A stretch of DNA of 64,000 bases from JAJFJD01 sp965228425 (GTDB lineage Bacteria; Pseudomonadota; Alphaproteobacteria; UBA8366), in NCBI GenBank assembly GCA_965228425.1, contig OZ245815.1, forward strand, positions 1,302,001 through 1,366,000, read 5' to 3'. The notes under the pieces were generated by a model. It worked only from the letters and a program-made list of their open reading frames with translations, ran no database searches and was not told the DNA's origin. This document shows, piece by piece, positions 20,471-28,383 of this stretch. Positions within the stretch are counted from its first letter, which is position 1, and the number at the start of each line of letters is the position of its first letter. The position numbers were made by a program, and so were the translations under genes.

Positions 20471-21643
20471 TTAGCGCCGGGCGTCGATATAGTCGACGAA
20501 GCGGCGGAATAAGTAATGGCTGTCGTGCGGGCCCGGCGACGCCTCGGGGTGGTATTGCACGCCGAAGACGGGGCGGTCGGTGGCGGCGATGCCGGCGATG
20601 GTCTGGTCGAACAGCGACCGGTGGGTGACATCGATGCCGTCGGGCAGGGTTTCCGACTGCACGACGAAACCGTGATTCTGGCTCGTGATCTCCACCTTGC
20701 CGGTCGTCAGGTCCTTGATCGGGTGATTGGCGCCGCGATGGCCGTGGTGCATCTTCTCGGTCTTGGCGCCCAGCGCCAGCGCCAGCATCTGATGGCCGAG
20801 GCAGATCCCGAAGACCGGCAGGCCGGTCGCCAAAATTTTCTGGATCGCCGGCACCGCGTAGGCGCCGGTCGCCGCCGGATCGCCCGGCCCGTTCGACAGG
20901 AACACGCCGTCCGGATCGTGTTTCAAGATGTCCTCGGCGGTCGCGGTGGCCGGCACGACGGTGACGTCGCAGCCCAGGTCCGCGAGGCAGCGCAGGATGT
21001 TCCGCTTGGCACCGTAATCGACCGCGACGATGCGCCGCGTCGGGTTCTCCATCGTGCCGTAGCCCTTGCCCAATGCCCAGCGGGTTTCGGTCCAGCGATA
21101 GGTCTGCGTGCAGCTCACCTCTTTCGCCAGATCCATCCCTTCCAGGCCGGGCCACTCGGTCGCCGTGCGCCGGAGGGCGGCGACGTCGAACTTGCCGTCC
21201 GGCGCATGGGCGAGGGTCGCGTTCGGCGCACCGAGATCGCGAATCCGCGCCGTCAGCGCGCGCGTGTCGATCCCGCCGATGCCGATCAAACCCTGCGCGG
21301 CCAGCCAATCGTTGAAATGCTGCGCGGCGCGCCAGTTCGACGGTTCGGTGATATCCGCACGCAACACGCAGCCGCGCGCGGCGGGCGTCAGCGTTTCGAT
21401 GTCTTCCGGATTCGTGCCGGTGTTGCCGATATGCGGGAAGGTGAAGGTGATTATTTGGCCGGCGTAGGACGGGTCGGTCAGGATTTCCTGATATCCCGTC
21501 ATTGCGGTGTTGAAGCAGACTTCGCCGACCGCGTCGCCGGCGGCGCCGAACCCCTTGCCCCATAAAATCGAGCCATCCGCCAAAATTAAGGCGGCCGTCG
21601 CACCGGGCGGCGGGGTTTCGTCGGAATGGCGCGGTTCCGCCAT
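20471..21643 (-). CDS. carA: Carbamoyl-phosphate synthase small (glutaminase) subunit
   Basis: A 390-residue glutamine amidotransferase that supplies ammonia to CarB. The N-terminal domain has the FNTAMTGYQEILTDPSYAGQ signature. The class I glutaminase domain has VFLSNGPGDP, the nucleophile Cys in FGICLGHQML, and His/Glu in FGVQYHPEASPG. I start at MAEPRHSDE, which has AAGGAG just upstream; an ATG 13 codons earlier is also open. carA precedes carB, and the divergent yqeY gene begins about 240 bases away. Confidence 0.97.
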   Translation of the reverse strand: MAEPRHSDETPPPGATAALILADGSILWGKGFGAAGDAVGEVCFNTAMTGYQEILTDPSYAGQIITFTFPHIGNTGTNPEDIETLTPAARGCVLRADITEPSNWRAAQHFNDWLAAQGLIGIGGIDTRALTARIRDLGAPNATLAHAPDGKFDVAALRRTATEWPGLEGMDLAKEVSCTQTYRWTETRWALGKGYGTMENPTRRIVAVDYGAKRNILRCLADLGCDVTVVPATATAEDILKHDPDGVFLSNGPGDPAATGAYAVPAIQKILATGLPVFGICLGHQMLALALGAKTEKMHHGHRGANHPIKDLTTGKVEITSQNHGFVVQSETLPDGIDVTHRSLFDQTIAGIAATDRPVFGVQYHPEASPGPHDSHYLFRRFVDYIDARR

Positions 21644-21887
21644 TGGCTCCTTAGCTCGATTGTGTATCGCGTGCTTGCGCATGAATTTGCAGGCGCGGCG
21701 CGGTCATCGCAACGGTCCGTGCGCAAATTGTCGTGGTTCTAAGCAAAAGGTGTGCCGCCGTCAAGGATTTATTAATAAATAAATTATTTAAAATCAATAT
21801 GTTAGCGCGATGTTTCCTGTTGCGCTACCATTCGGGTTTCGTGTACGTTTTTTGCTTGTCGCAAATTGCGGGCTTAGGGAAACGATG

Positions 21888-22340
21888 ATGCGCGACCGTT
21901 TGAACGAAGCGCTCAAAGAAGCCACCTTGGCGAAAGACACCTGCGCCACGGCGACGATTCGGTTGATTCTCGCGGCGTTGAAGGATCGCGACATTGCCGC
22001 CCGGTCCAAAGACAGCCAAGCCGGCATCAGTGATGACGAAATTCTCAGCCTGCTTCAGACGATGGTGAAGCAGCGCCGCGAAAGCATCGAGATGTACGAG
22101 AAGGGTGGCCGCGAGGACCTCGCCGATCGCGAAGGGCGCGAGATCGAGGTGATCGAGCGCTTCCTTCCGGAACAGATGGACGAGGCGGCGATCGCCACCG
22201 CGGTCGAGCAGGTCATCGCATCGGTCGGCGCGGGCGGACTCAAGGAAATGGGCAAGGTGATGGCCGCGCTTCGGGCGCAATACGCCGGGCGGATGGATTT
22301 TGCCAAGGCGAGCGCGGCGGCGAAACAAAAGCTGTCTTAA
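21888..22340 (+). CDS. GatB/YqeY domain protein
   Basis: A 150-residue protein of the YqeY family, related to the tail domain of the GatB amidotransferase subunit. Typical motifs are LKDRDIAARSK, ILSLLQTMVKQRRESIEMYEKGGREDLA, the E-x-x-x-IERFLPEQ segment, and MGKVMAALRAQYAGRMDFAKAS at the end. It may act on tRNA or aminoacyl-tRNA but its role is not settled. Two adjacent ATGs follow a TTAGGGA; I use the second. It sits before dnaG and rpoD, a common alphaproteobacterial order. Confidence 0.92.
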   Translation: MRDRLNEALKEATLAKDTCATATIRLILAALKDRDIAARSKDSQAGISDDEILSLLQTMVKQRRESIEMYEKGGREDLADREGREIEVIERFLPEQMDEAAIATAVEQVIASVGAGGLKEMGKVMAALRAQYAGRMDFAKASAAAKQKLS

Positions 22341-22423
22341 TTGAGTTTCTAATTTTGTGTATTCGCGGCATGTCGCGACCGCGCGAGCCCCGTCGTATTG
22401 TCGGATGGAACACGGCCTTCTTG

Positions 22424-22454
22424 TCGTATCGTTCATTCGACAAATGCGATACGA
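22424..22454. promoter_or_regulatory. Inverted repeat upstream of dnaG
   Basis: TCGTATCG and CGATACGA are exact inverted arms of eight bases separated by fifteen, 40 bases before the dnaG ATG. It could be an operator or a leader hairpin of the dnaG-rpoD transcript. No T run follows. Confidence 0.35.
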
Positions 22455-22493
22455 ATGCCCATATTGACGCATGGGTAATCCAGAGATTCGCTG

Positions 22494-24314
22494 ATGGCCT
22501 ATCCGCCAAACTTTCTCGATGAGATTCGCGGCCGTGTCGCCGTATCGGATGTTTGCGCCAAGCGCGTGAAGTTGATGCGCCGTGGCCGCGAGCATGTCGG
22601 CCTCAGCCCGTTCAATCAGGAAAAGACCCCGTCCTTCACCGTCAACGACGAGAAAGGCTTTTACCACTGCTTCAGCAGCGGTAAGCATGGCGATATTTTC
22701 TCTTTTTTGATGGAAACCGAAGGGCTGAGCTTCCCGGAAGCGGTGGAGACGCTGGCCGGGCAGGCCGGACTGGCGGTTCCCGAGCAGACGCCGCAGGACC
22801 GCGAACGCGAACAGCGCCGCGCGTCGCTCTATGACGTGACCGAGGCGGCGTGCAAGTGGTTCGAGATGCAGTTGCGCCGCGGCGCCGGGGCGGAAGGGCT
22901 CGACTATCTGCGCAACCGGGGTCTCGACGACGGCACGATCCAGCATTTTCGACTCGGCTACGCACCGGACGGCCGCGCCATGGCCGAGGCGCTAACCGCG
23001 CAGGGCATCAAGGAACGGGACCTGCTGGAAGCAGGTCTTTTGCGGAAACCCGACGACGGCCGGACACCCTACGCCTTCTTTCGGAACCGGGTGATGTTCC
23101 CGATCACCGACCGGCGCGGACGGGTCATCGCCTTCGGCGGCCGCATCCTCGGCGACGGAACGGCGGCGAAATACATCAACTCGCCCGACACCCCGCTCTT
23201 CGACAAGGGACGGACACTCTACAATCTGGCCGGCGCCCGGCAGGCGTCGCATGACAGCGGCCAGGTGCTGGTGACCGAAGGCTATATGGACGTGATCGCG
23301 CTGGTGCGCGCCGGGTTCAAGGCGGCGGTCGCCCCGCTCGGCACCGCCCTGACCGAGGATCAGATCGAGCAGCTTTGGCGGTTGTCGGCCGAACCGGTGT
23401 TGTGCTTCGACGGCGACGCCGCCGGACAGCGCGCCGCCTCGCGCGGGGCCGAACGGGCGTTACCCTTGCTCAAGCCCGGCCGGTCGCTGCGCTTTGCCTA
23501 TCTGCCGGCGGGGCAGGATCCGGACAGCCTAATTCAGGGCCAGGGCGTTGCAGCAATGCAACGGGTCATCGACGGCGCGCACCCGCTGATGGATATGATC
23601 TGGGAGACGGAGACCGGAATCACGCCGCTGGATACGCCCGAACGCCGCGCCGACTTGGAAGTCCGCCTGCGCAAGCGCGTGGCCCAGATCGCCGACGACA
23701 CCGTAAAACAGCATTACGGCGAGATGTTGCGCGAGCGGCTGCGGGACACTTTTCGGCCGGCGATGCGCCGGGATTTCCCGGGAAATGGCCGAATGCGCGG
23801 AAATCCGCCGAAAATGGGACCGCGTAGCAACTTGGCGAGCCTCGTCGCCTCGAACCCCCGGCGGCGGCAGCAGGCGCTTCTTGCAACACTTGTTAACCAT
23901 CCTGCGCTATACGATGAGCTGGTCGAAACGATTGCGGTGGTCGATTTGGACCCTGACCTTGACAAAATACGCCAGGAAATCCATCACTTACTCGCTTCGG
24001 CTCCGGGTCTTGACTCTGACGCCTTGAAACGCCACCTGAGTAAAACGGCGGATTCTGGCTCTCTTAAGAGTTTGCTCGGGAAAGATGTGTTATTACATGC
24101 TGGATTTGCTCGCACCGGCGCGCCTTTAGAAGAGGTGCAGGCCGGCGTGCGGGATTTGCTCGCATCGATGCTCCGGACGAGCCGGAGCCGGGAGTTGTTG
24201 GAAGAGGGCCGAATTGCGGAAGCGGAAGGGACGGCCGACGGCGAGGCGCGGTTCCTGCGTATCCGGACTGAATTCGAACGTGCTGAGAGTGAGATTGCTA
24301 AATTGGAGGATTAA
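22494..24314 (+). CDS. dnaG: DNA primase
   Basis: A 606-residue primase that makes RNA primers for replication. The three parts are visible: the CHC2-type N-terminal domain (1-100), the TOPRIM catalytic core (VTEGYMDVIAL, then CFDGDAAGQRAA), and the C-terminal helicase-interacting region. In the CHC2 domain the zinc ligands are mostly absent. GLSPFNQEKTPSF stands where CPFH is expected, and YHCFSSGKHGD where CFGC is expected, so only one of four ligands remains. I believe this is seen in other alphaproteobacterial primases too. It is followed 97 bases later by rpoD. Confidence 0.96.
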   Translation: MAYPPNFLDEIRGRVAVSDVCAKRVKLMRRGREHVGLSPFNQEKTPSFTVNDEKGFYHCFSSGKHGDIFSFLMETEGLSFPEAVETLAGQAGLAVPEQTPQDREREQRRASLYDVTEAACKWFEMQLRRGAGAEGLDYLRNRGLDDGTIQHFRLGYAPDGRAMAEALTAQGIKERDLLEAGLLRKPDDGRTPYAFFRNRVMFPITDRRGRVIAFGGRILGDGTAAKYINSPDTPLFDKGRTLYNLAGARQASHDSGQVLVTEGYMDVIALVRAGFKAAVAPLGTALTEDQIEQLWRLSAEPVLCFDGDAAGQRAASRGAERALPLLKPGRSLRFAYLPAGQDPDSLIQGQGVAAMQRVIDGAHPLMDMIWETETGITPLDTPERRADLEVRLRKRVAQIADDTVKQHYGEMLRERLRDTFRPAMRRDFPGNGRMRGNPPKMGPRSNLASLVASNPRRRQQALLATLVNHPALYDELVETIAVVDLDPDLDKIRQEIHHLLASAPGLDSDALKRHLSKTADSGSLKSLLGKDVLLHAGFARTGAPLEEVQAGVRDLLASMLRTSRSRELLEEGRIAEAEGTADGEARFLRIRTEFERAESEIAKLED

Positions 24315-24411
24315 CTCCAGGGGTAAAGGCGCAATCTACGTTGTATGGGGCTAAACGCGGCGCGCGGCCGACCCGCGCGTGAGAGCTAAAAAAGAGAAGG
24401 GGCGATTGCCT

Positions 24412-26505
24412 ATGGCGACGAAAGCTGCACGAGAGGCGGACGCTACGGAACGCGAAGAAGAGCAGGGCGACGGCCCGCTCTTGGATAGCGTGAGCGCGGC
24501 GGTCAAGAAACTGGTCGCGAAGGGGAAAGAGCGCGGCTACATCACCATCGACGAGCTGAATGCGGCGATGCCGCAGGAGCAGGTGTCTTCGGAACAGATC
24601 GAAGACACGCTGACGAACATGTCCGAGTTGGGCATCAACGTCATCGACGGTGAAGAATCCGAGGAAAGTGGCGAGACGAAGGAAGCCGCGCCGGCGAACG
24701 GCAAGGCGTCTTCCGCGTCGGGCAACCTCGGCGATGACGATATCGGCCGCACCGACGATCCGGTTCGCATGTATCTGCGCGAGATGGGCAGTGTCGAGCT
24801 GCTGTCGCGCGAGGGCGAGATCGCGATCGCCAAGCGGATCGAGGCGGGCCGCGAGAAGATGATCGGCGCGCTTTGCGAAAGCCCGCTGACCATGCGCGCG
24901 ATTTCGCGCTGGCATGACGCGCTGGTCAACGAAGAGATTCTGCTGCGCGACATCATCGACCTGGACACCACCTATGGCGGCGGCCCGGACGGGGCCAACG
25001 CGTCGGCGCCTGCCGCCGCGAACGGCGCTGCCAATGGCGCGGCGAACGGCGCGGCAAATGGTGCCGCCAACGGTGCTGCAAATGGGGCGGCGAACGGCGC
25101 GACGAACGGCGCCGCCAACGGGGCGGCGAACGGGGCCGCGAATGGCGCTGCCAATCCGAAGGACGCCAAAAACGCGAACGGCGAGGATGTCACCGACGAG
25201 TCCGATGACGACGACGATGACGACGAGGAGGAAACCTCGATTTCTCTCGCCGCGATGGAAGCGGCGTTGAAGCCGGAGACGATCAAGACCTTCGAGCAGA
25301 TTGCCACGACCTACACCAAGCTACAGCGCGCGCAGGACAAACTGCTGGCGATGCAGCAGAAGGGCGGTCAGATTTCCAAGTCCACCGAGCGGACCTACGA
25401 AAAGCATCGCCGCGACCTGATCGAACTGATGGACACCGTCCATCTCAACAACGCGCGGATCGAGCAGCTCGTCCATCAGCTCTATGAACTGAACCGCACG
25501 ATCACGCGATCCGAAGGCAAGCTGCTGCGGCTTGCGATGGATTGCGGCGTCGACCGCGAATCCTTCCTGGAATTCTATTTCGGCAACGAGCTGGATCCGA
25601 ACTGGCTCGACATGTGTTGCGACTCCGGCAAGAAAGGCTGGAAGACCTTCGCCAAGAAAAAGAAGACCGGGATCGAGGAGTTGCGCGGGAACATCGCCGC
25701 CGTGGCGGGCGACGCCAGCATGCCGCTGCCGGAATTCCGCCGCATCGTGCAGGCGGTGCAGCAGGGCGAACGCCAGGCCAGCCGCGCCAAGAAGGAAATG
25801 GTCGAGGCCAACCTGCGCCTCGTCATCTCGATCGCGAAGAAATACACCAACCGCGGCCTGCAGTTCCTGGACCTGATCCAGGAAGGCAATATCGGCCTGA
25901 TGAAGGCGGTCGATAAGTTCGAATACCGCCGCGGCTACAAGTTCTCGACCTACGCCACCTGGTGGATTCGCCAGGCGATCACCCGGTCGATCGCCGACCA
26001 GGCGCGGACGATCCGTATCCCGGTGCATATGATCGAGACGATCAACAAGCTGGTGCGCACCAGCCGCCAGATGCTGCACGAGATCGGCCGCGAGCCGACG
26101 CCGGAGGAACTGTCCGAGAAGCTGCACATGCCGCTGGAAAAGGTGCGCAAGGTGCTGAAGATCGCCAAGGAGCCGATCAGCCTGGAGACGCCGATCGGCG
26201 ACGAGGAAGACAGCCATCTCGGCGACTTCATCGAGGACAAGAACGCGATCCTGCCGTCCGATGCGGCGATCCATTCCAACCTGCGCGAAACCACGACGCG
26301 GGTGCTGTCCAGCCTGACCCCGCGTGAGGAGCGCGTGCTGCGCATGCGCTTCGGCATCGGCATGAACACCGACCACACGCTGGAGGAAGTCGGCCAGCAG
26401 TTCTCGGTCACCCGCGAGCGTATCCGCCAGATCGAGGCGAAGGCGCTGCGCAAGCTGAAACATCCCAGCCGAAGCCGCAAACTGCGCAGCTTCCTGGATT
26501 ACTAA
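24412..26505 (+). CDS. rpoD: RNA polymerase primary sigma factor (sigma-70)
   Basis: A 697-residue housekeeping sigma. Region 1.1 is near the start, region 1.2 at DDPVRMYLREMGSVELLSREGE, the large non-conserved region in the middle, and regions 2-4 follow. Region 2 carries NLRLVISIAKKYTNRGLQFL and the aromatic FSTYATWWIRQAI, and region 4 has the helix-turn-helix TLEEVGQQFSVTRERIRQIE. The start is the ATG of MATKAARE; a GTG 11 codons earlier is open but lacks family similarity. The non-conserved region contains an unusual Ala-Asn-Gly-Ala repeat followed by an Asp/Glu run, annotated separately. A strong terminator follows. Confidence 0.97.
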   Translation: MATKAAREADATEREEEQGDGPLLDSVSAAVKKLVAKGKERGYITIDELNAAMPQEQVSSEQIEDTLTNMSELGINVIDGEESEESGETKEAAPANGKASSASGNLGDDDIGRTDDPVRMYLREMGSVELLSREGEIAIAKRIEAGREKMIGALCESPLTMRAISRWHDALVNEEILLRDIIDLDTTYGGGPDGANASAPAAANGAANGAANGAANGAANGAANGAANGATNGAANGAANGAANGAANPKDAKNANGEDVTDESDDDDDDDEEETSISLAAMEAALKPETIKTFEQIATTYTKLQRAQDKLLAMQQKGGQISKSTERTYEKHRRDLIELMDTVHLNNARIEQLVHQLYELNRTITRSEGKLLRLAMDCGVDRESFLEFYFGNELDPNWLDMCCDSGKKGWKTFAKKKKTGIEELRGNIAAVAGDASMPLPEFRRIVQAVQQGERQASRAKKEMVEANLRLVISIAKKYTNRGLQFLDLIQEGNIGLMKAVDKFEYRRGYKFSTYATWWIRQAITRSIADQARTIRIPVHMIETINKLVRTSRQMLHEIGREPTPEELSEKLHMPLEKVRKVLKIAKEPISLETPIGDEEDSHLGDFIEDKNAILPSDAAIHSNLRETTTRVLSSLTPREERVLRMRFGIGMNTDHTLEEVGQQFSVTRERIRQIEAKALRKLKHPSRSRKLRSFLDY
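25018..25155 (+). repeat. In-frame 12-bp repeat coding (Ala-Asn-Gly-Ala) in rpoD
   Basis: Eleven Asn-Gly-Ala units, each joined by Ala (once by Thr), lie between the end of region 1.2 and an acidic DESDDDDDDDEEE stretch. The DNA units are similar, but their codons vary (aac/aat, ggc/ggt/ggg, gcg/gcc/gct), so the array is not a fresh slippage product. The repeat falls in the part of sigma-70 where length varies between species. Confidence 0.9.
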
Positions 26506-26553
26506 AAACCGGTACAATTAATCGGGGAAACCCGAATTTGCGGTTTCTGAACC

Positions 26554-26590
26554 GGGGCCCGTTGCGCTACAACGGGCCCCGCGTTCTTTT
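26554..26590 (+). terminator. Rho-independent terminator after rpoD
   Basis: Perfect eleven-base arms GGGGCCCGTTG and CAACGGGCCCC around a five-base loop, then GCGTTCTTTT. It lies 48 bases after the rpoD stop and before the tRNA gene. Confidence 0.9.
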
Positions 26591-26648
26591 GCGCACGCCG
26601 AACGTCCCGCCGGCCCGTCGTTGGAGTGACGGACAGGCCGGCCCGGAT

Positions 26649-26725
26649 GGGCCCGTAGTTCAGTTGGTTAGAACGGACCGCTCATAACGGTCATGTCGCA
26701 GGTTCGAGTCCTGCCGGGCCCACCA
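26649..26725 (+). tRNA. tRNA with CAU anticodon, probably tRNA-Ile2 (lysidine type)
   Basis: Complete cloverleaf with encoded CCA. Acceptor GGGCCCG pairs with CGGGCCC, the D arm is GTTC/GAAC, the anticodon stem is GACCG/CGGTC with loop CTCATAA (anticodon 26683-26685), and the T arm is GCAGG/CCTGC with TTCGAGT. Pairs C4-G69 and C5-G68 are those recognised by TilS in E. coli tRNA-Ile2, and elongator tRNA-Met normally lacks them. The initiator features (C1 mismatch, three G-C pairs in the anticodon stem) are absent. Isoleucine is therefore preferred over methionine. Confidence 0.95.
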
Positions 26726-26767
26726 CCAACTCAACAACCTCCATTTATGTAAATTGCCGAAAGAGGT

Positions 26768-27085
26768 TCAGGTCGTCTTCGCGTTGGAGAATTCGTCGTA
26801 GGCTTGCATGGCCTCAACGCCATAGACGGACGACGGGCCGTCGCCCATGAGCATCGCAACGCCGATCATCTCGGAGACTTCCTCGCGGCTGGCGCCGGCG
26901 TCAAGGACGGCGCGGGCGTGGTTGGCGATGCAGCCGTCGCACTGCACGTTGATCGCGATTCCGAACGCGATGAGTTCCTTCGTCTTGGCGGAGAGGGAAC
27001 CCGTCTTGCCAGGCCGCTCCGACCACGTTCTGGAAGACGCTGACGGTGTCCGGGATGGTGCCGGCCAGTTAGTCCATACCGGCAT
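26768..27085 (-). pseudogene. Carboxymuconolactone decarboxylase (AhpD-like) family gene with disrupted N-terminal frame
   Basis: The last 70 or so residues are clearly of this family: LSAKTKELIAFGIAINVQCD, then the redox motif CDGCIANH, and EEVSEMIGVAMLMGDGPSSVY. In the frame that continues upstream the residues look random. The neighbouring frame instead reads LAGTIPDTVSVFQNVVGAAWQDG, which fits the family N-terminus. The two join only by a one-base shift in GGGTTCCC near 26995-27002. The other frame meets a TAA two codons after its ATG (27077), so a second lesion near 27060-27070 is needed. Either the gene is decaying or the sequence has two errors here. A longer open frame running to 28168 is a shadow of the next gene. 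Confidence 0.7.
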
Positions 27086-27172
27086 GGTCAAGACCGGCTC
27101 TTGAACTTCTGCACGGCGCTGCGATTGTGCGGTGCCGCATCGCGCGCAATTGTTCGTATCACGGGAGTCCGA

Positions 27173-28249
27173 ATGAAGACCTATAAGATCGCCGCTATTC
27201 CCGGTGACGGCATCGGAACGGAAGTCGTCGCCGCCGGCATCGAGGTGTTGAACGCTTTGGCCGAGCGGGAGGGGGGCTTTGAGCTGCAGGTCGATCATTT
27301 CGACTGGGGCGGCGAGTATTACAAGAAACACGGCCGCATGATGCCCGAGGACGGCCGCGATCAAATCCGCAATCGTGATGCGATCCTGTTCGGCTCGGCG
27401 GGACATCCGGACATACCGGATCACATCACGTTGTGGGGCCTCCGGCTCGCCATTTGCCAGCCCTTCGATCAATACGCCAACGTGCGACCGACGCGTGTTC
27501 TGCCCGGCATCACCTCGCCGTTGCGGCACGTCGATGGCGACGAGTTGGATTGGATGATCATCCGCGAAAACTCGGAGGGCGAGTATGCCGGGGTGGGCGG
27601 CCGCGTTCATCAGGGGCTGCCGTTGGAGACCGCGACGGACGTCGCCATGTTCACCCGGCCCGGTGTCGAGCGGATCATGCGCTTCGCCTTCCGCACCGCC
27701 CAGTCGCGGCCGCGCAAGCTGCTGACCGTGGTCACCAAGTCGAATGCGCAGCGTCACGCTATGGTGATGTGGGACGAGATCGCCGTCGAGATCGCGCGCG
27801 AATTCCCGGACGTGACCTGGGACAAGATGCTGGTCGATGCGATGACCATGCGTATGGTCACGAGGCCAGACTCGATCGATACGGTCGTCGCGACGAACCT
27901 GCACGCCGATATTCTGTCGGATCTGGCGGCGGCGCTGGCCGGCTCTCTCGGCATCGCGCCGACCGCGAACCTCAACCCGGAGCGCACCTACCCGTCGATG
28001 TTCGAGCCGATCCACGGCTCGGCGTTCGATATCATGGGCAAGGGCGTCGCCAATCCGATCGGCACGTTCTGGTCGTCGGTCATGCTGCTGGAGCATGTGG
28101 GCGAAAACGCCGCGGCGCGCCGCCTCATGGGGGCGGTCGAGCGGGTCACGGCCGATCCCGCATTTCACACGCCCGATCTGGGTGGTACTGCCACGACCGA
28201 GAAGACGACCGCGGCCGTCATAGAGGCCATACGCGGGGCAAATGAGTGA
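27173..28249 (+). CDS. Tartrate/D-malate dehydrogenase-type oxidative decarboxylase (isopropylmalate dehydrogenase family)
   Basis: A 358-residue NAD(P)-dependent beta-decarboxylating dehydrogenase. The family start IAAIPGDGIGTEVVAAG is followed by the substrate loop (CQPFDQYANVRPTRVLPG), IIRENSEGEYAGVGGR with the catalytic Tyr region, TKSNAQRHAMVMWDE with the catalytic Lys, and the metal-binding DAMTMRMV and FEPIHGSAFDIMGKG segments. The sequence is nearer to tartrate/D-malate dehydrogenases than to LeuB or isocitrate dehydrogenase. I start at MKTYKIAAIP, which has CGGGAG upstream. The PrpF-like gene follows 134 bases later, hinting at dicarboxylate catabolism. Confidence 0.88.
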   Translation: MKTYKIAAIPGDGIGTEVVAAGIEVLNALAEREGGFELQVDHFDWGGEYYKKHGRMMPEDGRDQIRNRDAILFGSAGHPDIPDHITLWGLRLAICQPFDQYANVRPTRVLPGITSPLRHVDGDELDWMIIRENSEGEYAGVGGRVHQGLPLETATDVAMFTRPGVERIMRFAFRTAQSRPRKLLTVVTKSNAQRHAMVMWDEIAVEIAREFPDVTWDKMLVDAMTMRMVTRPDSIDTVVATNLHADILSDLAAALAGSLGIAPTANLNPERTYPSMFEPIHGSAFDIMGKGVANPIGTFWSSVMLLEHVGENAAARRLMGAVERVTADPAFHTPDLGGTATTEKTTAAVIEAIRGANE

Positions 28250-28383
28250 TCCGGAGCCTGTCGAAGCAATCCGACGGGCGCTCGGCCGGTTAGACAGATC
28301 GGCGCGCCACGCTACAATGGTTTCGGGTCCAGAGTTTGGAGATCCGGTCGCCGCTCGTCATCGGGAAGAAGGAAAGCGCAGTC

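Noticed and set aside
25018..25155. CRISPR-like or mobile repeat
   Set aside because: The 12-bp periodicity is in frame, codes a simple peptide inside rpoD and has no spacers; the KKRPV array at 37740-37799 is rejected for the same reason.
26649..26725. Elongator or initiator tRNA-Met
   Set aside because: C4-G69 and C5-G68 match TilS identity of tRNA-Ile2; the initiator lacks a paired first base and has three G-C pairs in the anticodon stem, which are not seen here.
27060..27080. Second recoded stop in the carboxymuconolactone decarboxylase-like gene
   Set aside because: The stop is TAA, not TGA, and a frameshift is also needed, so selenocysteine cannot explain it.
26768..28168. A 466-codon minus-strand frame
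   Set aside because: Only its last part (26768-27085) resembles a protein family; the rest is antisense to the tartrate-type dehydrogenase.
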